7,686 bases of DNA from Clostridia bacterium. Lineage in GTDB: Bacteria > Bacillota > Clostridia > Oscillospirales > Acutalibacteraceae. The translations under genes and the position numbers were made by a program. Positions 1 to 5,574 of this stretch are shown here, piece after piece (position 1 is the first letter of the stretch; each line of letters opens with the position of its first letter). The stretch is taken from the NCBI GenBank assembly GCA_900770255.1, contig CAAGJN010000020.1, positions 1 through 7,686 on the forward strand. Direction: 5' to 3'. The notes beneath the pieces were generated by a model. That model did no database searches, was not told where the DNA came from, and saw only the letters and a program-made list of their open reading frames with translations.

Positions 1-1
1 C

Positions 2-1201
2 CTGAACCGCTTTGACAGAAAAAACTATTTTTATCCCGATCTCCCGAAGGCGTATCAGATCTCTCAGCTCTATTTGCCGATTTGCCGCAGCGGCTTTATC
101 GATATCGGCGAAAAGCGCGTGAGGATAAAGGAGATACACATGGAGGAGGACGCGGGTAAGCTAATCCACAACCCCTGCGGCAGTTCGACGCTCGTCGATT
201 ATAACCGCTGCGGAGTGCCGCTGCTTGAGATAGTCAGCGAACCCGATATGCGCAGCGCGCAGGAGGCCGTCGATTACCTTGAAAAGCTGCGCGAGCTGAT
301 GCAGTTTGCCGGCGTGTCTGATTGCAAGATGCAGGAGGGTTCGCTCAGGGCGGATGTGAACGTGTCGGTGCGCCAGATCGGGAGCGAGGAGCTCGGCGTG
401 CGCACGGAGATGAAGAACTTAAACTCGTTCAAGGCCGTTGCCCGTGCAGTCCGAAGCGAGAGCGAAAGACAGATATCTCTGCTTGAGCGCGGAGAGCGGG
501 TCGTTCAGCAGACCCGCCGCTGGGACGACGCTGCGGGCAAGAGCTGCGCGATGCGCTCAAAGGAGGACGCGAGCGACTATAAATACTTCCCCGAGCCCGA
601 TCTCCCGTCCGTGCTGATAAGCGACGCGGATATAGAGCGGGCGCGGGCTGAGATGCCCGAACTGCCGCAGGCAAAGCGGTGCAGATACCGTGAACTCGGT
701 CTGAAAAGCGCGGATATCGATCTGCTGATGAGCTCGGTGCGTATCTCTGAGCTGTTTGACCGTACTTTTGCCGTCTGCGGCAGTGCGCGCGACGCAGCGG
801 CATGGATAAACGTCGAGCTGCCTGCGCTTCTGCGAGACAGGGGAAAAACTGCGGAAGAGATCGACCCCGAGCCCGATGCGCCGGGAAGGCTGATAAATAT
901 GATCTTATCAGGCAAAATAAGCCGCGCAACGGCAAAAAAGGTCTTTGCAAAGATCATTTTTGAGCGTGTTGACCCTGAAAAATACGTTGAAGAGCACGGA
1001 CTCGGTCTGCTCACGGATGATGAGGCTATCCGCGAGGCGGCGCGGAAGGTGACGGCCGAAAATGAAAAGAGCGTCAGCCAGTACAGAAGCGGCAAGACGC
1101 AGGCGTTTCAGTTTATTATGGGGAAATGTATGCGCGAGCTCGGCGGCAAAGCTCCGGCCGATGCGGTCAGCCGCGCTCTGCACGAGCTTCTGGACGGATG
1201 A
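2..1201 (+). CDS. gatB: Asp-tRNA(Asn)/Glu-tRNA(Gln) amidotransferase subunit B, 5'-truncated by window edge
   Basis: GatB is the tRNA-binding and kinase subunit of the cytoplasmic GatCAB complex, which amidates mischarged Asp-tRNA(Asn) and Glu-tRNA(Gln) with ammonia released by GatA. The frame is open from base 2 and begins with the family signature FDRKNYFYPDLPKAYQISQ. It continues with VDYNRCGVPLLEIVSEPD, then KMQEGSLRADVNVSVR, and ends with the YqeY-like tail helix (QYRSGKTQAFQFIMGKCM). About 399 codons are present; the family is usually about 475-480 residues, so roughly 80 N-terminal codons lie outside the window. The TTG at 74 is internal, not a start. The tail is intact and ends in TGA. 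gatC and gatA commonly precede gatB and would be expected upstream, but that cannot be seen here. No strong T-tailed terminator directly follows. The identification is secure. Confidence 0.97.
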   Translation: MNRFDRKNYFYPDLPKAYQISQLYLPICRSGFIDIGEKRVRIKEIHMEEDAGKLIHNPCGSSTLVDYNRCGVPLLEIVSEPDMRSAQEAVDYLEKLRELMQFAGVSDCKMQEGSLRADVNVSVRQIGSEELGVRTEMKNLNSFKAVARAVRSESERQISLLERGERVVQQTRRWDDAAGKSCAMRSKEDASDYKYFPEPDLPSVLISDADIERARAEMPELPQAKRCRYRELGLKSADIDLLMSSVRISELFDRTFAVCGSARDAAAWINVELPALLRDRGKTAEEIDPEPDAPGRLINMILSGKISRATAKKVFAKIIFERVDPEKYVEEHGLGLLTDDEAIREAARKVTAENEKSVSQYRSGKTQAFQFIMGKCMRELGGKAPADAVSRALHELLDG

Positions 1202-1287
1202 ACGGGGACCTGACATAAACCCTAAATTTTACGGTGTCGCGCAAAAACGATTTAAAAAATGCAAAACGGACCGTATATACAAGCAGT

Positions 1288-1306
1288 ATCTGCCGGTGCG
1301 GCAGAT
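1288..1306 (+). repeat. Short perfect inverted repeat downstream of gatB
   Basis: ATCTGCCG (1288-1295) and CGGCAGAT (1299-1306) form a perfect 8-bp stem with a 3-nt loop (GTG). It lies about 90 bases after the gatB stop codon. No T-run follows on either strand, so it is not a typical intrinsic terminator. It may stabilise the gatB mRNA 3' end or take part in termination with the hairpin at 1357-1392. The function is unknown. The rest of the gap between gatB and the lipoprotein gene shows no gene. Confidence 0.45.
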
Positions 1307-1354
1307 CCAAAAGGCCGACCGAGGACGAGCGTTTTGTGGCGGCTTCTGCTCCGG

Positions 1355-1392
1355 AAAAATCACCGCCCGGATAAAATTCCGAGCGGTGATTT
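1355..1392 (-). terminator. Intrinsic terminator of the lipoprotein gene, possibly bidirectional
   Basis: AAATCACCGC (1357-1366) pairs perfectly with GCGGTGATTT (1383-1392). After one mismatch, CGGA (1368-1371) pairs with TCCG (1378-1381). Read on the minus strand the stem ends in TTTTT (1359-1355) and starts 12 bases after the lipoprotein stop codon, as expected for its terminator. On the plus strand the stem runs into only TTT, so it could also stop gatB transcription, but less efficiently. Confidence 0.8.
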
Positions 1393-1404
1393 GCGATTAT
1401 CAGC

Positions 1405-1803
1405 TTATTCCACAGGCGAGAGCTTGAGCGTACCCCAGTCGCTGTTCGAGAGGGTGAGAATCTTCTCCTTGCTGTCGTAGCTTGCGGTGAATACGATATC
1501 CGTACCCGCCTTCAGACCTGCTATGGCGATCTCGGGAGTCACCGTGACGGTCGCGGGCTCAACCTCGGTGTCGACGGTGTATTTGCCGGTGACCGACGCG
1601 CCCAGCGAGATGCCGAGAACGGTGAGATTATCTGAGTTGTAGCTGAACGTACCGTCGTCCTTAAACTCAAATGCGGCGCGGTTGTCCACATCCTCCCACT
1701 TGCCGATTATTGTCTTGTCAAGCTTTGCCCCGCAGCCTGCAAAGGAGCAGACAACGAGCGCCACAGCCATAATAACAGCCGTGATCCTGAGCATATTTTT
1801 CAT
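1405..1803 (-). CDS. Small secreted lipoprotein with lipocalin-like GxW beta-strand pattern
   Basis: A 132-residue protein of unknown specific function. The N-terminus is a lipoprotein signal peptide: basic start, hydrophobic run at about residues 5-18, and lipobox SFAGC with the lipidated cysteine at 24. The mature part is rich in predicted beta strands. IIGKWE (32-37), FEFKDDGTFSY (45-55) and VTGKYTVD (71-78) match the pattern of small lipocalin-like or DUF5640-like lipoproteins of clostridia (GKW followed by a F-x-x-DGTF hairpin). That family link is by pattern recognition only. The ATG is supported by AAAGGA nine bases upstream (1813-1818) and an extended -10 promoter. It is divergent from the lipase gene and may share regulation with it. 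The protein probably sits on the outer face of the membrane. A ligand cannot be inferred. Confidence 0.85.
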   Translation of the reverse strand: MKNMLRITAVIMAVALVVCSFAGCGAKLDKTIIGKWEDVDNRAAFEFKDDGTFSYNSDNLTVLGISLGASVTGKYTVDTEVEPATVTVTPEIAIAGLKAGTDIVFTASYDSKEKILTLSNSDWGTLKLSPVE

Positions 1804-1835
1804 GCTGTACCATCCTTTCTTCTTTTTTCATTTCC

Positions 1836-1865
1836 ATTATATCACGCGCAGAACGTTTTTGTCTA
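1836..1865 (-). promoter_or_regulatory. Sigma-A-type promoter of the lipoprotein gene
   Basis: On the minus strand TAGACA (1860-1865, five of six to TTGACA) is followed after 18 bp by TATAAT (1836-1841). A TG one base upstream of the hexamer makes it an extended -10. The predicted start of transcription, near 1829, gives a leader of about 25 nt that contains the ribosome binding site. Confidence 0.75.
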
Positions 1866-1913
1866 TATAAATTGCAGCTTCGATTTTAAGTCGACAAATA
1901 ATGCAGGCTGATA

Positions 1914-1942
1914 TTTACTTTTATATAAAAATATTATATAAT
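1914..1942 (+). promoter_or_regulatory. Predicted promoter of the secreted lipase gene
   Basis: TTTACT (1914-1919, four of six to TTGACA) and a perfect TATAAT (1937-1942) are 17 bp apart. Transcription would start near 1949 and give a leader of about 43 nt, with a small CCCG/CGGG hairpin (1953-1965) and the GGGAG ribosome binding site at 1978-1982, nine bases before ATG. The surrounding DNA is almost pure A/T, so alternative -10 boxes are possible. Confidence 0.6.
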
Positions 1943-1947
1943 ATTTT
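1928..1947. repeat. Perfect 20-bp AT-only palindrome over the lipase -10 box
   Basis: AAAATATTAT (1928-1937) is followed immediately by its reverse complement ATAATATTTT (1938-1947). The palindrome covers the -10 hexamer at 1937-1942. That location is typical of a repressor operator, but the AT-only composition makes a chance palindrome easier. I do not recognise the motif of a specific regulator. Confidence 0.6.
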
Positions 1948-1991
1948 CCACACCCGGCTGTCGGGCACACAAAAGAAGGGAGAAAATAAAA

Positions 1992-3899
1992 ATGAACAGG
2001 AAACCGCTGCAGCGGATACTCAGCATCGTTATTGCGGCAATAATGCTGTGCTCCGTGTTTGCAACCACCGCGGCCGCGGCAACAAAATGCGCCTGCGGAC
2101 ATTCGCCCGTTATAATGATTTCAGGCTTCGGAGGCACTGTCCTCGCCCAAAAGCAGGAGGACGGTACGCTCAACAGGGTATTTCCCCCTGATACTAATGA
2201 GATTCTCAAGCTCCTTGGGGTAAATTCCGGCGATCTTGTCAACGGCATAGTCAAGCTCCTGGCAAAGCAGGGGACCGACGCTATTGAGAAGCCCCTGCGC
2301 GAGATAATCACGAGCATCCTCGAGCCTCTGCGTATGAACGATGACGGAACCTCTTACTATGATATCGTTCCGATCCTGAGCAGCGCCGAGGACACAAGTC
2401 TGGAGGCTTTCACAAAGAACGATCAGCTTGATCTCGTGCCCTACACGGGCTCCGAGTTTCTCGACATGGAGGTTATCGGCGACAAGATCGGCGACGATCA
2501 TGTTTTCAACTTCCTCTATGACTGGAGGCTCAGCCATGTCGAGGTTGCCGCTCAGCTGCACGACTATATCAAGCAGGTCTGTGAGCTCACCGGCCACGAC
2601 AAGGTCAGCGTTTACAGTATCAGCCAGGGCAGCCTGCTGCTCGGCACCTATATGTATGAGTATCCGGAGGACAATTATATCGATCGCGCGATATTCGACA
2701 CCCCGCTGCTCGAGGGCAGCAATCTTGTCTCGGATCTCTACACCGACGAGCCGCTCAAGCTTAATTATGACGTCGCTCTTGATATAGTCAGAGCGATTCT
2801 CCATACAGAGACAGATCTCTCGTTTATTATGGACATCATCCCCGCCGACGGCGCAAACTCTGTTGCGAATTACGGCCTCAAGAGCATGATCCTGCCGATT
2901 GTCATCAATATTCCCGCGTTCTGGGAGATGTGCGCGCCCGATCAGTATGAGTATATAAAGAACCTTCGCCTCGATCCCGTGAAGAACGCGGAGCTCATCG
3001 AGAAAGTCGAAAAGACGAGAAACGGCTTTATGTCGCATGTTTCAGAGACCCTGTATGCCCAGCAGGAGAAGGGCGTGAGCATCTCGATAAAGGCGTGTTC
3101 CGGTGTTCCGCTCGCCTCCGGCACCTATGACAACAGCGACGGAATAGTCAACATGAAATATTCCTGCGGCGCAACCTGCGCTCCGCTCGGCGAGACCTTC
3201 GATTCCGACTATAAGCAGGCGGTCAACACCGGAAAAAACAATATTTCGCCAGACAGAACGGTTGACCTTTCGACCGGCTATATGCCCGAGCGCACCTGGG
3301 TTGTCAGCCGCCACTATCACGGCCAGGCCGAGTGGGATCCCCGCACATATAATCTGCTCATGGAACTGCTGCTCACGGATAACATCAAGGACGCCTATTC
3401 GCATATAGAGTATCCGCAGTTTATGGAGAGTCTCGCGCCGACAAGCGACATCGTCATTCTCTTCAAGAGCACGAACTCGTCGTTCCTGCCGACAATGGGC
3501 AAATATCTGTTCTCCTGCAACTGCGTCATGATCAAAAACCTCTCAAAGCAGGATAAGATTGAGGTGACCTCTGTCACGACGCAGGACGGCACGCTCAGCT
3601 TCAACCTCACCTGCCCGATGATCCTCGAGCCCGGCGAGTCGAAGCAGATTAGCTTCACCGGCAAGGTTCCGTCGGAGGACAGCTACGACACCGCGACGGT
3701 CACCTACAGGCGCATGACCCTCACCGGCAAGGAGATGACCCGCAGCTTTGGATACACGATCGCGCACAGCTACTCCGGCGTTACAAAGGCCGATCTCACG
3801 CCTGCGTATATTGTTACGGCTATCCAGCTTGCGAACGATATGGCCGAAATGCTCGGCCGGGTCAACGCGGTGATCTCGTTTATAAACGGACTGCTGTGA
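1992..3899 (+). CDS. Secreted LCAT-like lipase/acyltransferase (alpha/beta-hydrolase) with C-terminal beta-sandwich-like domain
   Basis: A 635-residue secreted protein, probably a lipid esterase or acyltransferase acting outside the cell; the substrate is unknown. Residues 1-30 are a Sec signal peptide (basic start, hydrophobic core, AAA-type cleavage near 29-30). The hydrolase domain shows the oxyanion strand-turn PVIMISGFGGTVL (39-51), the LCAT-family FLYDWR (174-179), a nucleophile elbow SISQG with Ser211, the DG-x-V acid motif SDGIVN (382-387, Asp383) and a histidine in RHYHG (His441 or His443). The order Ser-Asp-His fits the family. The elbow has Ser instead of the usual first Gly. Residues about 484-590 look like an Ig-like beta sandwich, followed by a helical tail. 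There is no LPXTG, S-layer or transmembrane anchor. Ten cysteines follow the signal peptide. GGGAG nine bases before ATG supports the start. Monocistronic between its own promoter and terminator. Confidence 0.85.
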   Translation: MNRKPLQRILSIVIAAIMLCSVFATTAAAATKCACGHSPVIMISGFGGTVLAQKQEDGTLNRVFPPDTNEILKLLGVNSGDLVNGIVKLLAKQGTDAIEKPLREIITSILEPLRMNDDGTSYYDIVPILSSAEDTSLEAFTKNDQLDLVPYTGSEFLDMEVIGDKIGDDHVFNFLYDWRLSHVEVAAQLHDYIKQVCELTGHDKVSVYSISQGSLLLGTYMYEYPEDNYIDRAIFDTPLLEGSNLVSDLYTDEPLKLNYDVALDIVRAILHTETDLSFIMDIIPADGANSVANYGLKSMILPIVINIPAFWEMCAPDQYEYIKNLRLDPVKNAELIEKVEKTRNGFMSHVSETLYAQQEKGVSISIKACSGVPLASGTYDNSDGIVNMKYSCGATCAPLGETFDSDYKQAVNTGKNNISPDRTVDLSTGYMPERTWVVSRHYHGQAEWDPRTYNLLMELLLTDNIKDAYSHIEYPQFMESLAPTSDIVILFKSTNSSFLPTMGKYLFSCNCVMIKNLSKQDKIEVTSVTTQDGTLSFNLTCPMILEPGESKQISFTGKVPSEDSYDTATVTYRRMTLTGKEMTRSFGYTIAHSYSGVTKADLTPAYIVTAIQLANDMAEMLGRVNAVISFINGLL

Positions 3900-3921
3900 G
3901 ATAAAAGAAAAATAAATACAG

Positions 3922-3958
3922 CGAGCCGACCCGCACTCCGCGGGTCGGCTCGTGTTTT
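3922..3958 (+). terminator. Strong intrinsic terminator of the lipase gene
   Basis: CGAGCCGACCCG (3922-3933) pairs perfectly with CGGGTCGGCTCG (3941-3952). One further C-G pair closes a 5-nt loop, giving 13 bp in all, followed by GTGTTTT. It starts 23 bases after the TGA stop. Confidence 0.92.
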
Positions 3959-4193
3959 AAAAAAGCTCGGAAAGAAAAGTGGCTTTGTCGCGGCTGCTTT
4001 CTCAAAGTGACGCCGGACTGACGTATTCCTGCGCGGCGACGGCGGCAAAGAAGAGCCGCGGTTTACTTGAGAAAAAACTTTGCTGACCTTCCCAAGTGCT
4101 CAGATGAATTTCGCTTTTAAAAATCTACAGCACATCAAATTTTTACCGCCGACAGGTTTTCTTTGCCGGACTTGTCCCGGATTTTTATCATGC
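3959..4193. other. Unassigned intergenic sequence between two convergent terminators
   Basis: These 235 bases lie between the lipase terminator and the aspS terminator, within a gene-free gap of 340 bases (3900-4239). No convincing gene, promoter or tRNA is visible. There are several short complementary blocks: CGCGGCT (3989-3995) with AGCCGCG (4054-4060), TTTCTCAAAGT (3998-4008) with ACTTGAGAAA (4065-4074, one bulge), and a local GCGGC/GCCGC hairpin (4042-4059). The first two pairings are not nested. This could be a degenerate repeat, a small structured RNA or leftover sequence; I cannot decide. Confidence 0.4.
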
Positions 4194-4228
4194 AAAAGCT
4201 CCCGGCGCACGGCCGTGCGTCGGGAGCT
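4194..4228 (-). terminator. Strong intrinsic terminator of the hisS-aspS operon
   Basis: The arms 4197-4210 and 4215-4228 form a 14-bp stem (one G-U pair) around a GGCC tetraloop. Reading the minus strand, the stem ends in AGCTTTT. It begins 11 bases after the aspS stop codon. On the plus strand the stem is followed by GATGTCTGTTTTT, so weak bidirectional activity is possible. Confidence 0.9.
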
Positions 4229-4239
4229 GATGTCTGTTT

Positions 4240-5574
4240 TTACGGGGTGAGTCTGTTCGGACCCCTGAAGAGGAACATGGCCTCTTTAATATGCAGACCG
4301 AGCATGAGCATCGTAAGACGGTCAATGCCGATGCCGAAACCGCCGTGCGGCGGGCAGCCGTATTTGAAAAACTCGAGATAAAACTCAACGTCCTTGTCAA
4401 GGCCCTTCTCCTGCGCCTGCGCCTTGAGGATGTCATATCTGTGCTCGCGCTGTGCGCCGGTGGTGATCTCCACGCCGCGCCAGATGAGGTCGTAGCCCTG
4501 CGGGATGCCATGTTCGTCGCGCATGTGATAGAACGCGCGCTTCTCGGCGCTGTAGTCCGTGATGAACAGGAACTCGTGGCCGTATTTCTTCATAACCCAG
4601 TCGTAGCTGAGGCGCTCCGCATCGGTTGTGAGATCGCCCTTTTCGCTGTCGGGTACGGTGTAGCCGAACTCCTTCTCGAGCTCGTCATAGAGATCCGCAA
4701 GCTTAATCACAGGGAACGGGGTAGTCGGTACGATGACCTCTTTGCCGAAAAGCTCCTTTATCTCATCGCCGTATTTCTCCTTGACGGCCTTGAGCATATC
4801 GGCCAGCAGTTCCTCCTCCATCTTCATGACGTCTCTGAACGAGGTGATGTAGCTGAATTCAAGGTCGAAGCCGGAAAACTCGGTTGTGTGCTTGTTGGTG
4901 TAGGATTTCTCGGCTCTGAATACGGGGCCGACCTCAAATATGCGCTCGAAACCGCTTGCCATAGCCATCTGCTTGTAGAACTGCGGGCTCTGTGCGAGGT
5001 AGGCGAGGCGGTCGAAATATTTGACCTCAAAGACCTCCGCGCCGCTCTCGCTCGCAGCTCCGATGAGCTTGGGAGTGTGGATCTCAATGAAGTTGCGCTC
5101 AATGAGGAATTGGCGCATCGCGTTGACCATGGCCGTCTGAACTTTGAACATGAGCTGGTTTTCATCCGTGCGCAGGTCAATCCAGCGGTAGTCTATGCGC
5201 TGATCGATGCTTGAACGCTCAACGCCCGGACGCTTTTTCGTCGCGGGGATCTCCTTGCGAACGATTGGCAGCGCGTCCGCGATAGACTCAGCGGTAATAC
5301 TCTCGGGGATAAGCTCGAGACCGCCCATCTTGACAAAGTCGTTCTCGACCGCCGTACCGACGACCGATATTACCGAGTCCTGGGTAAGCGCGGCTATCAC
5401 GGGGCAGAGCTCCGGCAGCTTCTCCTTCTCGACCGTGATCTGAACCTTGCCGCTGATGTCCTTGAGCACGATGAAAGCCATATACTTGCTGTCGCGCAGG
5501 TTCTCAACGAAGCCCTGAACGAGAATCGGTTTGCCGAGGTTTTCTCTTATATCCGCAATGTAAGTCCTCTCCAT
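4240..5574 (-). CDS. aspS: Aspartyl-tRNA synthetase, short archaeal/eukaryal type (probable aspartate--tRNA(Asn) ligase)
   Basis: Class II synthetase that activates aspartate and attaches it to tRNA(Asp) and/or tRNA(Asn). Its 444 residues match the archaeal/eukaryal form; ordinary bacterial AspRS is near 590 residues and carries a GAD insertion that is absent here. Domains: N-terminal OB-fold anticodon domain (about 1-105), then catalytic domain with motif 1 (NFIEIHTPKL, 161-170), LAQSPQFYKQ (193-202), motif 2 (FRAEKSYTNKHTTEF, 219-233), RGVEITTGAQREHR (366-379) and motif 3 (GGFGIGIDRL, 411-420), ending RLTP. QSPQFYKQ argues for AspRS rather than AsnRS. In bacteria this type is often non-discriminating and supplies Asp-tRNA(Asn) to GatCAB. 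Its ATG overlaps the hisS stop by one base (TAATG), with GGAGG nine bases upstream inside hisS, so translational coupling is likely. The AspRS call is secure; tRNA specificity is inferred. Confidence 0.95.
   Translation of the reverse strand: MERTYIADIRENLGKPILVQGFVENLRDSKYMAFIVLKDISGKVQITVEKEKLPELCPVIAALTQDSVISVVGTAVENDFVKMGGLELIPESITAESIADALPIVRKEIPATKKRPGVERSSIDQRIDYRWIDLRTDENQLMFKVQTAMVNAMRQFLIERNFIEIHTPKLIGAASESGAEVFEVKYFDRLAYLAQSPQFYKQMAMASGFERIFEVGPVFRAEKSYTNKHTTEFSGFDLEFSYITSFRDVMKMEEELLADMLKAVKEKYGDEIKELFGKEVIVPTTPFPVIKLADLYDELEKEFGYTVPDSEKGDLTTDAERLSYDWVMKKYGHEFLFITDYSAEKRAFYHMRDEHGIPQGYDLIWRGVEITTGAQREHRYDILKAQAQEKGLDKDVEFYLEFFKYGCPPHGGFGIGIDRLTMLMLGLHIKEAMFLFRGPNRLTP

Noticed and set aside
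74..1201. Complete GatB-like gene starting at TTG 74
   Set aside because: The conserved GatB sequence continues upstream to base 2 without a stop, so this is an internal codon of a gene truncated by the window edge.
1259..1480. Short plus-strand frames between gatB and the lipoprotein gene
   Set aside because: They lack a ribosome binding site, run through two hairpins and into the antisense of the lipoprotein gene, and show no protein-like composition.
2121..3038. Open minus-strand frame of 305 codons antisense to the lipase
   Set aside because: Opposite strand of a clear signal-peptide hydrolase gene; no start signals and no recognised domain.
4163..4381. Short plus-strand frame across the aspS terminator
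   Set aside because: It runs through the terminator hairpin into the antisense of aspS and has no ribosome binding site.
4291..5214. Open plus-strand frame of 307 codons antisense to aspS
   Set aside because: It mirrors the codon pattern of aspS, has no ribosome binding site or recognisable domain, and aspS is unmistakable on the other strand.
4240..5574. Asparaginyl-tRNA synthetase rather than AspRS
   Set aside because: The QSPQFYKQ signature and the overall match to short-type AspRS favour aspartate as the amino acid.
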